From NCBI RefSeq assembly GCF_020023735.2, contig NZ_CP076444.2:1751501-1815500 (forward strand): a DNA stretch of 64,000 bases, written 5' to 3'. The notes beneath the pieces were generated by a model that saw only the letters and a list, made by a program, of their open reading frames with translations, ran no database searches and had not been told where the DNA came from. Of this stretch, positions 21,580 through 32,100 are shown piece by piece; position 1 is the first letter of the stretch; the number at the start of each line of letters is the position of its first letter. The DNA comes from Mycoavidus sp. HKI (GTDB taxonomy: Bacteria; Pseudomonadota; Gammaproteobacteria; Burkholderiales; Burkholderiaceae). The position numbers were made by a program, and so were the translations under genes.

Positions 21580-22754
21580 TATGATTTGGATACAACTGTT
21601 TCTAGCTGCGTTCTGTGTCCATTATGAACTACAGTTTGGCTCGCTTCATAGCCTACTGCAGAAGATAGATTCGTGCCATCAGTCAATCGATCGCTTGCAC
21701 CTGCCTGATTGGCCTGATGATCCGTTGGCGCGATGCGCTCGTCGCGGCCAAGATTGTTTTCCTCGATGGCGCGCTCAAGACGCTCTTGCAGATTATTTTT
21801 AATCGCATCATAACCGCGTTTAATCGCCCATTTAAAAGCATAGACATCCGCTGAACCATGGCTTTTGATGACTAAACCGCGCAGGCCAAGCAGCGCTGCC
21901 CCATTATAGCGCCGGTGATCAACTCGGCGCTTAAGGCGTGAGAGCACAGGCCAAGCCAAGCATGCCATCAATTTACTTAACCATGAGCGTGAAAATTCTT
22001 CTTTAATGATGCTATTGAGCATCTGCGCCAGCCCTTCGGAGGTTTTCAGCGCGACATTACCGGCAAAACCATCGCAGACAATCACATCCGTGGTACCTTT
22101 ATAGATATCATTGCCTTCTACATTGCCATAAAAATTGAGGGTGCTGGCGCGCAATAATTCGCCCGCGCGCTTAATCGCCCCATTGCCTTTAATCGTTTCT
22201 TCGCCAATATTCAGTAAGCCAATCGTAGGCCTTTCTTTGCCTTCAACGGCCGCGACTAGGGCGTGGCCCATTTCAGCAAAGCTCAACAAATGATGGGGCT
22301 CGCAATCGACATTCGCCCCTAAGTCCAGCATCGTCGTATAGCCATACTGATTCGGCATGACCGCGGCAATTGCCGGGCGCTCAATGCCGGCAAGCGTTTT
22401 GAGCATATAGCGCGAAACCGCCATTAAAGCCCCGGTATTGCCGGCTGAGACACAGGCTTGCGCGTGGCCCTCTTTAATGAGACTGAGCGCCACTCGCATC
22501 GATGAATTTTTTTTCTTACGCAACGCGACTTCGATCGAATCATCCATAGCCACAACTTCAGTCGCAGCATATACGGATAGCCTAGGCTCATTCAGCGCCT
22601 TACATTTTTTGAGCTGAGCGCGAATCGAATCTTCCAAGCCGACCAGCAACAACTCAAGATCGTCATGCGCGCGCAGAAAACTGATCGCGGCAGGAACAGT
22701 CACGGACGGGCCATAATCGCCGCCCATACAATCAATGGTGATTTTAATCGTCAT
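21579..22754 (-). CDS. plsX: Phosphate acyltransferase PlsX
   Basis: Peripheral membrane enzyme that converts acyl-ACP to acyl phosphate for phospholipid synthesis. It opens with [18 protein letters not shown] and has [19 protein letters not shown] and [16 protein letters not shown] in family order. At 391 residues it is longer than the typical 340-360. The extra length is a polar C-terminal tail (about the last 40 residues) that looks disordered and may be lineage-specific. Confidence 0.96.
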   Translation of the reverse strand: MTIKITIDCMGGDYGPSVTVPAAISFLRAHDDLELLLVGLEDSIRAQLKKCKALNEPRLSVYAATEVVAMDDSIEVALRKKKNSSMRVALSLIKEGHAQACVSAGNTGALMAVSRYMLKTLAGIERPAIAAVMPNQYGYTTMLDLGANVDCEPHHLLSFAEMGHALVAAVEGKERPTIGLLNIGEETIKGNGAIKRAGELLRASTLNFYGNVEGNDIYKGTTDVIVCDGFAGNVALKTSEGLAQMLNSIIKEEFSRSWLSKLMACLAWPVLSRLKRRVDHRRYNGAALLGLRGLVIKSHGSADVYAFKWAIKRGYDAIKNNLQERLERAIEENNLGRDERIAPTDHQANQAGASDRLTDGTNLSSAVGYEASQTVVHNGHRTQLETVVSKS

Positions 22755-22776
22755 ACTATTTGACGGCTTTTAATAC

Positions 22777-22804
22777 AAAAGAGCGGCACACGAATGCCGC
22801 TCTT
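22777..22804 (-). terminator. Hairpin after rpmF
   Basis: On the minus strand a 10-bp stem AAGAGCGGCA / TGCCGCTCTT with a six-base loop is followed by TTTTGT. It lies between rpmF and plsX and would reduce read-through from the ribosomal protein gene into plsX. The U-tract is short, so partial termination is more likely than complete. Confidence 0.6.
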
Positions 22805-22904
22805 GCGCTGAACCGAAAACACTTGTAAGGCTGAAAATCTATCTTCACTGCAGACCAGCAAGCACGCAATAGAACCGCCGGCAACTTTATGCAATGAACC
22901 GTTC

Positions 22905-23084
22905 TTAGTCGTTATTAGACTTAACCACTTGCTTACCACGATAATAGCCGTTTGGGCTTACATGGTGGCGGCGGTGAACCTCACCTGACGTAGGCTCAAT
23001 CGCCAGCGCCACGCCGCTCAAGAAATCGTGTGAACGATGCATGCCGCGTTTTGACGGCGATTTTTTGTTTTGCTGAACTGCCAT
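22905..23084 (-). CDS. rpmF: 50S ribosomal protein L32
   Basis: A 59-residue protein read directly from the minus strand: it starts [20 protein letters not shown] and ends [13 protein letters not shown]. The basic N-terminus and the [14 protein letters not shown] segment are diagnostic of bacterial L32. It stands between yceD and plsX, the conserved place for rpmF across proteobacteria. The usual zinc cysteines of some L32 proteins are absent, as is normal in this group. Confidence 0.96.
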   Translation of the reverse strand: MAVQQNKKSPSKRGMHRSHDFLSGVALAIEPTSGEVHRRHHVSPNGYYRGKQVVKSNND

Positions 23085-23143
23085 GATTCACTCCGTAACT
23101 TTGAAAATTTTTCGGATTTTAACATAAGCTAACCGGGTTAGCT

Positions 23144-23674
23144 TCAATTAGATGTTTGCGCCCCATGTTCTGCGAGAGACTCATGTAGGAATGGACACAC
23201 TGCATGCTTAGGTACAAGCGGTAAAGAGAGCAACAGTTCTTCATCAATCAGATCGATCAAATCAAAGCGACGCGACCCAACGATCACATCAACCTGCTCA
23301 TCATTCACCGACACTGCATCAGCCTGCGCATTGCTTTCTACAATGCGATACCAGATATCAATGGCTAGCTGCTCCTCATAGGGTTCAAGGCAGCGCTGGC
23401 ATGCAAGCCATAGTTGTCCTTGCAAGGCCAACCTTAAATAAGATACCGCAACTGTTTTGCCGCCGGTGGCCAGCTCCTGGCGTATTTCGCCGGTCACCGT
23501 CCAGCGCAACGCCGAATGATGGGCTAGCGTATCTGGCGTAACTTCGTTTAAGATTCGTGGCAGATCCTGCACTAAGACTTCACCGCATGCCTGCTGTTGA
23601 TTGCGTACAAACGCAAACACATCAAACACACGCGGGTTGTCAAGCGCAGCCGAACTGCTTGGAGATTGACTCAT
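23144..23674 (-). CDS. yceD: YceD family (DUF177) protein
   Basis: Protein of 176 residues with the DUF177 core LACQRCLEPYEEQLAIDIWYRIV (two cysteines, C-x2-C) and an acidic second half, IDLIDEELLLSLPLVPKH. It lies upstream of rpmF, the conserved pair. YceD homologues have been linked to 23S rRNA accumulation in bacteria and plants; I infer the same role here from family and position. Confidence 0.9.
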   Translation of the reverse strand: MSQSPSSSAALDNPRVFDVFAFVRNQQQACGEVLVQDLPRILNEVTPDTLAHHSALRWTVTGEIRQELATGGKTVAVSYLRLALQGQLWLACQRCLEPYEEQLAIDIWYRIVESNAQADAVSVNDEQVDVIVGSRRFDLIDLIDEELLLSLPLVPKHAVCPFLHESLAEHGAQTSN

Positions 23675-23821
23675 GGATGCGACTCACCAACAATCAGCAG
23701 CCTCATGGCGGACACTACCGCTTAAGAAAAGCTAATGAAACTATGAAAAGCCCATCAGCTTATCGATTTTTAATTTTCAAGTCAAACTCTGAATATTTCT
23801 TTTTGTATTAACAAACGAATA

Positions 23822-24430
23822 ATGTCCTCTTCGCTAACTCATCACACACGCTTAATTCTCGCTTCAAGCTCCCCCTACCGCCGCGCCCTGCTTGACAGGT
23901 TACGGCTCCCATTTGAAATCATTCTGCCCAATCTGGACGAAACGCCTCTGCCCAACGAAACGCCAGCCGCAACTGCCTTACGGCTGGCTGAAGCAAAAGC
24001 GCGCACGGTTGCAAATCATGCGCCAAACGCGCTGATCATCGGTGCCGACCAAGTGGCTCTTTGTGAGGGCCAACAGCTTGGCAAGGCCGGCACTCATAGC
24101 AAAGCGCTGATCCAACTACAATCTATGCGTGGCCGCATGGTTGAATTTCATAGCGCCCTGTGCGTTTATGACGCCCCGCGAGAGATCATGCAAAGCGCCG
24201 ACATTATCACGCGTGTGCGAGTTCGCAACTTACCTGATGATGAACTGGATGCTTATTTGCGTTTAGAACAACCCTATGATGTTGCCGGTAGCGCAAAAGC
24301 GGAAGGACTTGGCATTGCTCTGCTTGAATCGGTTGAGAGCAATGACCCGACCGCCTTGATCGGCTTACCGTTGATTGAATTAACCCGCATGCTACGCGTC
24401 GCGGGTCTTAAACTCTTTGAGATGCAATGA
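23822..24430 (+). CDS. Maf-like nucleotide pyrophosphatase (YceF type)
   Basis: House-cleaning NTP pyrophosphatase of 202 residues. The N-terminal LASSSPYRRALLDRL is the signature of the YceF subgroup (7-methyl-GTP pyrophosphatase), followed by DETP, GADQVALCEGQQLGKAG and YDVAGSAKAEGLG. It is divergent from yceD and overlaps the next gene by 4 bp. Subgroup assignment rests on the SSPYRR motif. Confidence 0.9.
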   Translation: MSSSLTHHTRLILASSSPYRRALLDRLRLPFEIILPNLDETPLPNETPAATALRLAEAKARTVANHAPNALIIGADQVALCEGQQLGKAGTHSKALIQLQSMRGRMVEFHSALCVYDAPREIMQSADIITRVRVRNLPDDELDAYLRLEQPYDVAGSAKAEGLGIALLESVESNDPTALIGLPLIELTRMLRVAGLKLFEMQ

Positions 24431-25143
24431 CAGGTATACTTTATTTAGTCCCCAATACGCTTGGCACAGGGGATGCCGACTCGCTCGCGGCGGTACTGCC
24501 ACAAGGAGTTTGCGCACAAGCCGCTCAGCTAACCTATTACATCGGTGAAAATGCAAAGGCAACCCGCGCATTTTTGAAAAGAATCGGTACCGAACACGCG
24601 ATTCAAAATATTGAAATTCGTGAATTGAACGTGCATACCCCCGCCGCCCAAATTCATGCATTGCTAGCGCCGATTGTCGCCGGCACAGATGGTGGTTTAG
24701 TCTCTGACGCCGGTTGCCCAGCCGTGGCTGACCCTGGTGCGTTACTGGTGCGCTATGCTCATCAATGTGGTGTACGCGTTGTGCCATTGGTTGGGCCTAG
24801 CTCGATTTTGCTTGCCTTAATGGCATCTGGCTTGAATGGGCAAAGCTTCGCTTTTCATGGATATTTGCCAGTCAATGCTAATGAGCGAGTGCGCGCTTTG
24901 CAGACCCTTGAGAAACAATCGCGCGAGACCCAGCAAACCCAAATTTTTATTGAAACGCCTTATCGTAATCAGGCTTTATTAGATGCGCTGCTGACGCATT
25001 GTGCAGCATCAACCCAACTATGTGTCGCAGTGGATTTGACCTTACCGAGCGAGTGTATTGTCAGTCGTACCGTGAGCCAGTGGCAGAGCAATTTGATTGA
25101 TGTGTGTAAACGGCCAGCTATTTTTTTAATGCTGGGCTCATAA
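24427..25143 (+). CDS. SAM-dependent methyltransferase of the tetrapyrrole methylase/RsmI-like family
   Basis: Protein of 238 residues with features of the TP_methylase fold: an N-terminal GILYLVPNTLG, the glycine-rich SDAGCPAVADPG, and VVPLVGPSSILLALMASG, which resembles the RsmI active-site region. It lacks the C-terminal extension of true RsmI. Its 4-bp overlap with the maf gene and its usual neighbour sppA identify it as the standard Burkholderia gene of this locus. Here sppA is displaced by about 23 kb by the accessory island that starts right after this stop codon. Confidence 0.88.
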   Translation: MTGILYLVPNTLGTGDADSLAAVLPQGVCAQAAQLTYYIGENAKATRAFLKRIGTEHAIQNIEIRELNVHTPAAQIHALLAPIVAGTDGGLVSDAGCPAVADPGALLVRYAHQCGVRVVPLVGPSSILLALMASGLNGQSFAFHGYLPVNANERVRALQTLEKQSRETQQTQIFIETPYRNQALLDALLTHCAASTQLCVAVDLTLPSECIVSRTVSQWQSNLIDVCKRPAIFLMLGS

Positions 25144-25147
25144 AGCA

Positions 25148-25187
25148 GAACCGCAGAATATATAGTGCGGTCAATATTCTGCGGTTC
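25148..25187 (+). terminator. Perfect 14-bp hairpin after the methyltransferase gene
   Basis: GAACCGCAGAATAT at 25148-25161 is exactly inverted at 25174-25187, leaving a 12-base loop. It begins four bases after the stop codon. No U-tract follows, so it may act as an mRNA 3' stabiliser or a factor-assisted terminator. It also marks the left boundary of the accessory island. Confidence 0.5.
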
Positions 25188-25232
25188 CGGCTGAACCCTC
25201 CTTGGCGCCTCTCCTCCTCCACTCTGGAGCCA

Positions 25233-25595
25233 TCAATCCGCTACAGCTAATGCCATCATAGGCGACTCCTCTCCCAATGGAGAAGTCCAATCTTCATATA
25301 CTTTGCGAGCGCTTATCTCGTTGATCACACCACACCTGCCCTTTTTATATTTCAATACAAGCATATGTAGATGAGTGACCCCATCATCATATGCGGTTTT
25401 TTTCATATGATTGATGACATCATCGGCGTAACCAAAAATATTCTTGAATCTGTCGACAAAATCAGAATAAAGAATCGGCTGTAGATCCAGCACGATATCC
25501 ACTCCAAGCCCCGGCAGATACTTTTCTAACCTGAATTCGGGATAAGGAAATGCAGAGGTAAGGGAAGAAATTTTTCTAGAAAATGAAGCGGGCAC
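25233..25595 (-). pseudogene. C-terminal fragment of the IS-split methyltransferase
   Basis: The 120-codon open frame is a chimera. Its first 23-24 codons (25595-25529) are the left end of the IS982 element; the host part starts at about the lysine before YLPGLGVDIVLDLQ (25522 and below) and runs to the stop. Removing bases 25523-26547 (the element plus one 6-bp duplication) joins this part in frame to the fragment at 26548-27250, giving the phrase KLYEIIEKYLPGLG. The fragment is thus the last 96 residues of a 330-residue methyltransferase. A GTG start inside the IS could still express it, but without the SAM-binding part. Confidence 0.85.
25523..25528. repeat. IS982 target-site duplication, left copy
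   Basis: TTTCTA directly precedes the first base of the left inverted repeat and is repeated after the right end at 26548-26553. It is a 6-bp duplication, within the size range known for the IS982 family. Confidence 0.8.
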
Positions 25596-26547
25596 TGAGT
25601 ATTTCGAAGAGAATATAAGTTTTGCGAACAGAAACCTCTAAGAAAAAACGGAGCGCCCGTGGATAATCTTACAGAACTTTATTGCTTGATGGATGATTTT
25701 TGCAAAGAATTTGAGCCGGAGCTCAACAAAAAGTTGTTATCTAGCGGAAAACGCAAACGCTTGCGTGCTACAAGCCTATCTTTAGCAGAACTGATGACGC
25801 TAGTCGTGCTTTTTCATCAAATTCGCTATCGGCAATTCAAGTCATTCTACAGCAATCATGTTTGCCAGCATCTGCGTGAAGCCTTTCCGAATCTGCCTTC
25901 GTATAATCGCTGTATTGAACTGCTACCACGCTGTAACCTTGCTTTGGCCGCTCTGTTTGAAACCCTCAAAGGGCAATGTTCAGGGATTTCTATTGCAGAC
26001 TCTACGCCTATTGCAGTGTGCGACAATCTGCGTATTAGTCGCCACCGTGTATTTGACGGCATGGCAGCGCGTGGTAAGAGTTCCACAGGATGGTTCTTTG
26101 GCTTCAAGCTGCATGCAATCATTAATCACCAGGGTGAACTGCTGAGTATTCGACTCACGCCGGGTAATGTCGATGATCGTAAGCCTTTGCCTGAACTAGC
26201 GCACTCACTGTTCGGCACACTTTATGCGGATAAAGGATATCTTTCAAAAAAACTCTCGCAGACCTTAAAAGAACTCGGCATTGATCTGATTACCAAGGTT
26301 CGACGCAATATGAAGCGCGTTACCTTGTCTGCTTTCGATCAAGCTTTATTGTGCCGCCGTTCAATTATCGAAACCGTCTTTGATGAACTGAAAAATCTTT
26401 GCCAGATTGAGCATACTCGACATCGCTCTCCTATTAATTTTGCCGTCAACTTACTCAGCGGCATCATCGCTTACTGCCTTATGCCAAATAAGCCTAAACT
26501 CCCTTTGGGACCTTGCCAGAATGCGTTGGCTTAACCCGAATTGAGGT
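25529..26547 (+). mobile_element. IS982-family insertion sequence, complete
   Basis: A 1019-bp element with imperfect terminal inverted repeats. The left end reads ACCTGAATTCGGGATAAG, and the right end, read on the minus strand, ACCTCAATTCGGGTTAAG (16 of 18 identical, with weaker pairing beyond). It is flanked by a perfect 6-bp direct repeat, TTTCTA. It holds one intact transposase gene. The insertion splits a methyltransferase gene of the NRPS cluster; the clean duplication and open transposase suggest a fairly recent event. Confidence 0.88.
25659..26534 (+). CDS. IS982-family transposase
   Basis: DDE transposase of 291 residues. The three acidic residues are visible in IADSTPI, LYADKGYLS and SIIETVFDELK. 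Family signatures are also present: GKSSTGWFFGFKLHAIINH, LTPGNVDDRKPL, KVRRNMKRV and HTRHRSPINF. The GTG start at 25659 has GGAG a few bases upstream. The stop codon lies within the right terminal repeat. The frame is complete, so the element may still be active. Confidence 0.93.
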   Translation: MDNLTELYCLMDDFCKEFEPELNKKLLSSGKRKRLRATSLSLAELMTLVVLFHQIRYRQFKSFYSNHVCQHLREAFPNLPSYNRCIELLPRCNLALAALFETLKGQCSGISIADSTPIAVCDNLRISRHRVFDGMAARGKSSTGWFFGFKLHAIINHQGELLSIRLTPGNVDDRKPLPELAHSLFGTLYADKGYLSKKLSQTLKELGIDLITKVRRNMKRVTLSAFDQALLCRRSIIETVFDELKNLCQIEHTRHRSPINFAVNLLSGIIAYCLMPNKPKLPLGPCQNALA

Positions 26548-27250
26548 TTTCTATGATCTCATATAGTTTGAACGGTTTCGTTGCATTTCCAGGCGCCATG
26601 GTCACCATCTGAAGTACCCCATCATCAACCAAATGTCGATCAACATTGGCTAAGATTTTATCTACAAAATCTAAGCCATAAATACCTGCTGCTGAGTTGA
26701 TATAGTAATTAACGTCCGGAGGAGTAGGTTCAAATGGTGGATTAGAGCAGATAAATTCAAATTTTTTGTTAGCAACAGACCGAAAAATATCGAAAGGATC
26801 GCCATCAATCATCAAGAAATCTTTATCGATATTATTGATCATAGCGTTGTATCCAGCAAATAGCTTCGCCCGCGGATTGATGTCGAGGCCGATGCAAGAT
26901 GCCGCTCCATTCAGCAAACAAAAAATACTGAGTGCACCTGACCCAAGTCCTATATCCAACACATTGGCATTTGCTAGATCCTCTTTGGACGTGTAGTCCA
27001 TAAAAAACAATTGCTCTGGTTGTATCGGGAGGACTTGGTCATCGTGAAGATAATCAAAAGAATCGGTGACTATCCTCATGGAGCATGACGATAGAGGATT
27101 TCTGTTCTCATCAGCCCAGCGATTAAAAGCATTCTGTAATTGCCCTTGCTTGGTGACAAGCAAGGAATTTTCCACCTCATGGGAGTCATGCATCTGATCG
27201 TTCTTTTTAGTGATGGAGAAAAGAACTTTTTTCTGATTTGTATTGCTCAT
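26531..27250 (-). pseudogene. N-terminal fragment of a class I SAM methyltransferase, split by IS982
   Basis: The frame codes for 239 residues, of which the last five (NLNSG) come from the IS end. It contains the SAM-binding motif VLDIGLGSGALSIF (near residue 95), GLDINPRAK and the catalytic-type motif NPPFEP. NPPF/Y is typical of enzymes methylating planar nitrogen (amide or base). The start ATG at 27250 has AAAGGAG upstream. With the 25233-25522 part it would form a 330-residue enzyme. It lies 54 bp after the carbamoyltransferase gene on the same strand, so it was most likely a tailoring gene of the NRPS cluster. The remaining fragment keeps the catalytic motifs but lacks its C-terminal third, so activity is doubtful. 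Confidence 0.85.
26548..26553. repeat. IS982 target-site duplication, right copy
   Basis: TTTCTA, identical to 25523-25528, immediately beyond the right inverted repeat of the element. Confidence 0.8.
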
Positions 27251-27304
27251 GCAACCTACTCCTTTTACTTAATCTGTCATTAGTCTCTATAGACGAAGGC
27301 TTTT

Positions 27305-28996
27305 TTATCTGGTGACAAACCTATCACCGATAAATAAAGCATCAATTGCTGTGCCCTGAAATGTTTTTATGGCATCAGATGGGGTGCAAACAATCGGCTC
27401 GCTGTCGTTGAATGAGGTATTCAGCACGAGCGGCACTCCCGTTTTATCAAAAAAATGCGAGATCAATGCATGGAACTCCGGATTGCTCTCTTTGCGCACC
27501 ATTTGAACCCGGGCTGAATCATCTTTGTGTAATATCGCGGGGATCATTTTTCGACGATCCTGTTTCGCTGGACAGGTGAAAAGCATATATTGGTGGCTCA
27601 AAGAGTCTTGTCCCAACTCAAACCAGTCAGCTGCCTCTTCGGCCAACACGCTCGGCGCAAAAGGACGAAATTCCTCGCGGTGTTTAACCTTCACATTCAG
27701 CACTTCGCGGATTAACGGATTGCGCGGATCCGCTAGCAATGAGCGATTGCCAAGCGCACGTGGACCGAACTCCATCCGACCTTGGAACCAGGCAACAATC
27801 TTGCCATCGGCGATCATATGCGCTACGTCGTGTGCGGGATTGTTGGACTGCTTTGCCTGCAAACCAGCCTCCTGAAAGGCCTGCACAATATCGACATCTG
27901 AGAATTTCGGGCCAAGATAGGGATTACTATCCACATGCAATGAGCGTATATCGGAGTGAGAATAATAATGGTGAAGTGCCGCTCCAACCGCCGTCCCAGA
28001 ATCATGCGGAGCAGTAGGGATATAGATATTTGAGAATATCCCGCTGTCTTTAAGCACCGAATTGCTCACGCAGTTCAGTGCTACGCCCCCTGCATAACAT
28101 AGATTATCTGCCCCTGACAGCGCGCGAAGCTCGCGAGCCAGGCCGAGTATTGCTTGATCGGTCGCCTCTTGCAGCGCGGCAGCAAGATGGTAATGACGGT
28201 CCGTAATCGGCTCATGATCCGAACGAGCTACGCCGAATAATTTCTCGAGTTGACCGAAATCTGGCAGACGAAAACATGCAATCGCCGGATCAACCTGATA
28301 TCGACCTTCGTTCAGATGCAAAAGCTTTTGGAAGTCTTCTCTAAAGACAGCCGGATCCCCATAAGCTGCCAAGCCCATGACTTTGCACGCATCATATTCT
28401 GAAAACCCTAAATATTTACTGAGCTTCTCCCACAAAAATCCGAGTGAATGCGGGTAATAGATTTGATCTAGGGTTGCGATGTGCGTCCCTTTCCCATGCG
28501 CAAACAATGTACATCCGGCTTCGCCAATGCCGTCAACAACTAGGATTGCGGCCTGCTCAAAGCCAGATGGGTAAAAACTGGAAGCTGCATGGGCGATGTG
28601 ATGAGGCACAAATGAAAATTGATCACCAAAGTGTCGACCCAAGAATTGATCTATTGCTTTAGGGATTTGGCGAAGTTCGGAGAGAAATATTTTTTCACCC
28701 TCAGCACTTCCCCAATCACCTGGCTGGCTTAATGAATCGAGCTCAAATTCTTGCTGCCTCATGGAGGGATCAAATGAATACGCAACCCCATCTAAATCAG
28801 CGGCCGTCAAGCCTGCATGAGCAAGACAAAAACGAATACTGTTTTCAGGTAGTTCAGTTGGGCTAGTGACGCTTGCCTCTTTAGCATGTTTTTTTCGTGT
28901 GAATCTCTCTTCTTCTACAGCCGCTATGATTTTGCCATCTATGACAAGTGATGCGGATGACTCGTGATAGGCAGAATTAATTCCTAGAATACGCAT
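27305..28996 (-). CDS. Carbamoyltransferase of the NodU/CmcH/TobZ family
   Basis: Enzyme of 563 residues that in this family uses carbamoyl phosphate and ATP, through a carbamoyl-adenylate, to carbamoylate a hydroxyl (or amino) group of a natural product. The N-terminal Kae1-like domain opens RILGINSAYHESSASLVIDG and holds the metal-binding His pair in HHIAHAASSFYPSG. The C-terminal YrdC-like domain contains GRMEFGPRALGNRSLLADPR. Both domains are full length. GGAGGAG lies just upstream of the ATG. It follows the NRPS gene by 141 bp on the same strand, which makes the peptide, for instance a threonine side chain, its likely substrate. That link is an inference from context. Confidence 0.92.
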   Translation of the reverse strand: MRILGINSAYHESSASLVIDGKIIAAVEEERFTRKKHAKEASVTSPTELPENSIRFCLAHAGLTAADLDGVAYSFDPSMRQQEFELDSLSQPGDWGSAEGEKIFLSELRQIPKAIDQFLGRHFGDQFSFVPHHIAHAASSFYPSGFEQAAILVVDGIGEAGCTLFAHGKGTHIATLDQIYYPHSLGFLWEKLSKYLGFSEYDACKVMGLAAYGDPAVFREDFQKLLHLNEGRYQVDPAIACFRLPDFGQLEKLFGVARSDHEPITDRHYHLAAALQEATDQAILGLARELRALSGADNLCYAGGVALNCVSNSVLKDSGIFSNIYIPTAPHDSGTAVGAALHHYYSHSDIRSLHVDSNPYLGPKFSDVDIVQAFQEAGLQAKQSNNPAHDVAHMIADGKIVAWFQGRMEFGPRALGNRSLLADPRNPLIREVLNVKVKHREEFRPFAPSVLAEEAADWFELGQDSLSHQYMLFTCPAKQDRRKMIPAILHKDDSARVQMVRKESNPEFHALISHFFDKTGVPLVLNTSFNDSEPIVCTPSDAIKTFQGTAIDALFIGDRFVTR

Positions 28997-29137
28997 AATC
29001 TTACTTCTCCTCCATTAGAAAATTGAATAATACGAACCTCTAAATGAGCTAAGCTTCCTAAAAAATACATCCCAATAGAACGCTCACTTCTTTATCTGCA
29101 AAGCAAAGACACGCCTATGATCCTCCAGTAGAATGGG

Positions 29138-32100
29138 TTAAGTTAAAAACTCCTCCTCGTTTTGGGGAGGCTGACGCCTCATTAACTCATTTAGCTTCTG
29201 TGCCAGAATACGACCCATTTCAATCATTGGCGCCGGCTGATCCATGTCATCGTGTGTACAGTGGATATCATAAGCTTCAATATCCCCAAGAACATAAGGC
29301 TTCCATAAATCAGGTGAGGGGAGCGGGATAGATTCATCCTCTTCTATTGTTGCCCTAAAGAAGAGCATGTCGCCGCAATAAATACGTGGGGAAAAACTCT
29401 TTAAAAGGTGTATATTATTTTTTAACGCATCTCGGGTTTTTTCCCATAAATATTCTCCCGCATCAGGCATATTTTCATCGCCATAGCGAGCAAGAAGCTT
29501 AATATAGAAAGCCTCTTGCATCGTTTCTAGTTCATCATCCTGCTGCGCAGAATCTGGGTAACTATCCAACAAAGCCAACAACGCTACTTTTTCACCTTGT
29601 TGCTCGAGTTGAGTGGCCATGGCGTGCACAACTTTGCCGCCAAAGGACCAGCCCAACAAATAGTAAGGTCCATTAGGCTGAATACGGCGGATTTGCCGGA
29701 TATAGTCTGATGCCATGGCATCGATGGTTTCCGCAAGCGGCGGCACGCCATTAAGCCCACGGGCTTGCAGACCGTAGACCGGTTGGTCTGCGTCAAACTG
29801 GCTAACCAGGCCCATATAATGCCAACTCAAGCCATTAACGGCGTGCACGCAAAAAAGAGGCGGCTGGGTGCCTGTGGGTTTGATCGGAAGCAAGACATCA
29901 AATGAATCGTCTTGGGTACCATCTCGCTTAAGAAGGCGTTGTGCTAAACCTGCAATAGTAGGCACATCAAACAGCATGCGGATGGTGATCTCGATACCCA
30001 ATGTGGAACGAATACGACTGATCAAGCGCACAGCGAGCAGCGAATGGCCACCGAGCGCGAAGAAGCTGTCGTGACGGCTGATTTGCTCGATATTGAGCAA
30101 CTCGGCCCAGATGTCCGCGAGAGTAGTCTCGACCTTGCCTTGCGGGGCCTCATACGCCTGGCGGGCAAAGGCTTCACCATCCGGCGCGGGCAGCGCCCGG
30201 CGATCGAGTTTGCCATTAGGTGTCAGGGGCAGTGCATCCAAGCGCACGAAGGCGGCTGGCATCATATACTCAGGTAACCGGGTCGTGAGGTACGAACGTA
30301 GCGTGCTGGCGAGCTGTTCGTCAGGTTCCGCCACAACATAGGCAATGAGCCGCTTGTCGCTACCCTCGCCCAGCGCGAGCAGAGCAGCTGCGCGCACCTG
30401 CGGATGCTCAACGAGGCGTGCCTCGATCTCACCCGGCTCAATCCGAAAGCCACGGATCTTGACCTGATCGTCATTGCGGCCAAGGTATTCGAGAACGCCA
30501 TTAGACAAGTAGCGAGCCAAGTCGCCTGTCTTGTACATGCGCGCCTCTTCATTCTTGCTAAACGGATCGCGAAGGAAGCGCTCTGCGGTCAATTCAGGAC
30601 GATTCAGATAACCACGCGCGACACCAGCGCCACCAATGTACAGTTCACCTATCGCGCCCAGCGGCACGGGCTGGCCATAAGCATCCAGTAAATAAACCTT
30701 AAGATCCGGAATCCGCACCCCAATCAGGCTACCGGTTTGATGACTATCCTGTGGTTGCAACGGTCGATAGGTGACATGCACAGTGGTTTCCGTAATGCCA
30801 TACATGTTCACCAATTGGGGAGAGTGTTCAGAGCGGGTGGCGTACCACGTCTGCAAGATGGTAGGCTCAAGCGCCTCGCCGCCGAAGATGACATAACGTA
30901 AACTGTCCTGTAATTCACTTTGCGCTTGGCTGACGATGAATGTCTTAAAAGCACTGGGCGTCTGATTCAATACAGTGATCCCTTGTTCGCACACCAAGCG
31001 GTAAAATTCCTGCGGCGAGCGGGCAATATGATGTGGTACGAGCACGAGCTTGCCGCCATAGCGTAAGGCTCCCCATAGCTCCCAAACAGAGAAATCGAAG
31101 GCGAACGAGTGAAATAGGCACCAGGTATCATGCGAGTTAAAGTGATACCAAGATTCTGTGGCGTCAAATAGTCGAACAATCTGAGCGTGTTCGACCATCA
31201 CTCCCTTGGGCATGCCGGTGGAGCCGGAAGTGTAGATCACATAGGCAAGGTGATGAGAGGTCAGCTCAGGGACCTGCGGATTGGTAATAGGCAATTCCGG
31301 CAGTCTATTCGGATCAAGCACGGTCAACGAGGCAAGCGCCGTCTTGCCCAGTGCAGTGCGTCCAGCCACATCAGCGATCAGGATCGACGGCGTCGCATCG
31401 GCGAGGATGTGCGTAAGACGCTCGCTCGAATACGCTGGATCGAGTGGCACATAGGCGCCACCTGCTTTCAAGATCGCCAGTACCCCCGCCACTATCGCCG
31501 GTGAGCGCTCGACACAGATCGCCACACGCGTATCAGGTTGAACGCCCAACTCAATCAGCTGATGCGCAAGGCAGTTGGCGCGCGCATTCAATTCAGCATA
31601 GCTTAATACTTGATCCTCATACACTAATGCGGTGGCTTCTGGGGTGCGTTCGACTTGCTCTTCAAACAATTGGTGAATGCATGGGTATTCTGGAGAAGAT
31701 ACTGCTGTCGTGTTACAGCTCTGAAGCAAATGCTCGCGCTCCTCAATTGGCAATACCTCCAGTCGCCAAACCGGCATATCAGGTTCGTGCTCCAGCGCTT
31801 CAGCTAGGCTTTGCAGCGTTTGCTGCATATAGCCACACACCCGGGCCGAGTCGAGTGGCTGCACGACCTGGGCGGTCAGTCCGAGCGCTGTTCCAAAATC
31901 CTCTACAGACAACATGAACGGGTAGTTAGTACGTTCCTGTGCACCGAGGAATTCAATACCAGTCGCAATCGTGCTCTCGTTCGACGACATCGCATTATGC
32001 CGATAATTCAGGAGCGCGCTAAACAACGGCGTGCCAGCCGGCACGCTACTGCAGCGTTGCGCTAACGCGAGCGACGCGTGTTCATGCTCAAGCAACGCAG

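Noticed and set aside
25233..25595. A 120-residue hypothetical gene on the minus strand
   Set aside because: Its first codons are the left end of the IS982 element and the rest continues the methyltransferase interrupted by that element.
30404..30691. Repeated antisense frames of 90-150 codons across the NRPS gene
   Set aside because: They recur once per module because the modules are repetitive and GC-biased; they mirror conserved A- and T-domain motifs.
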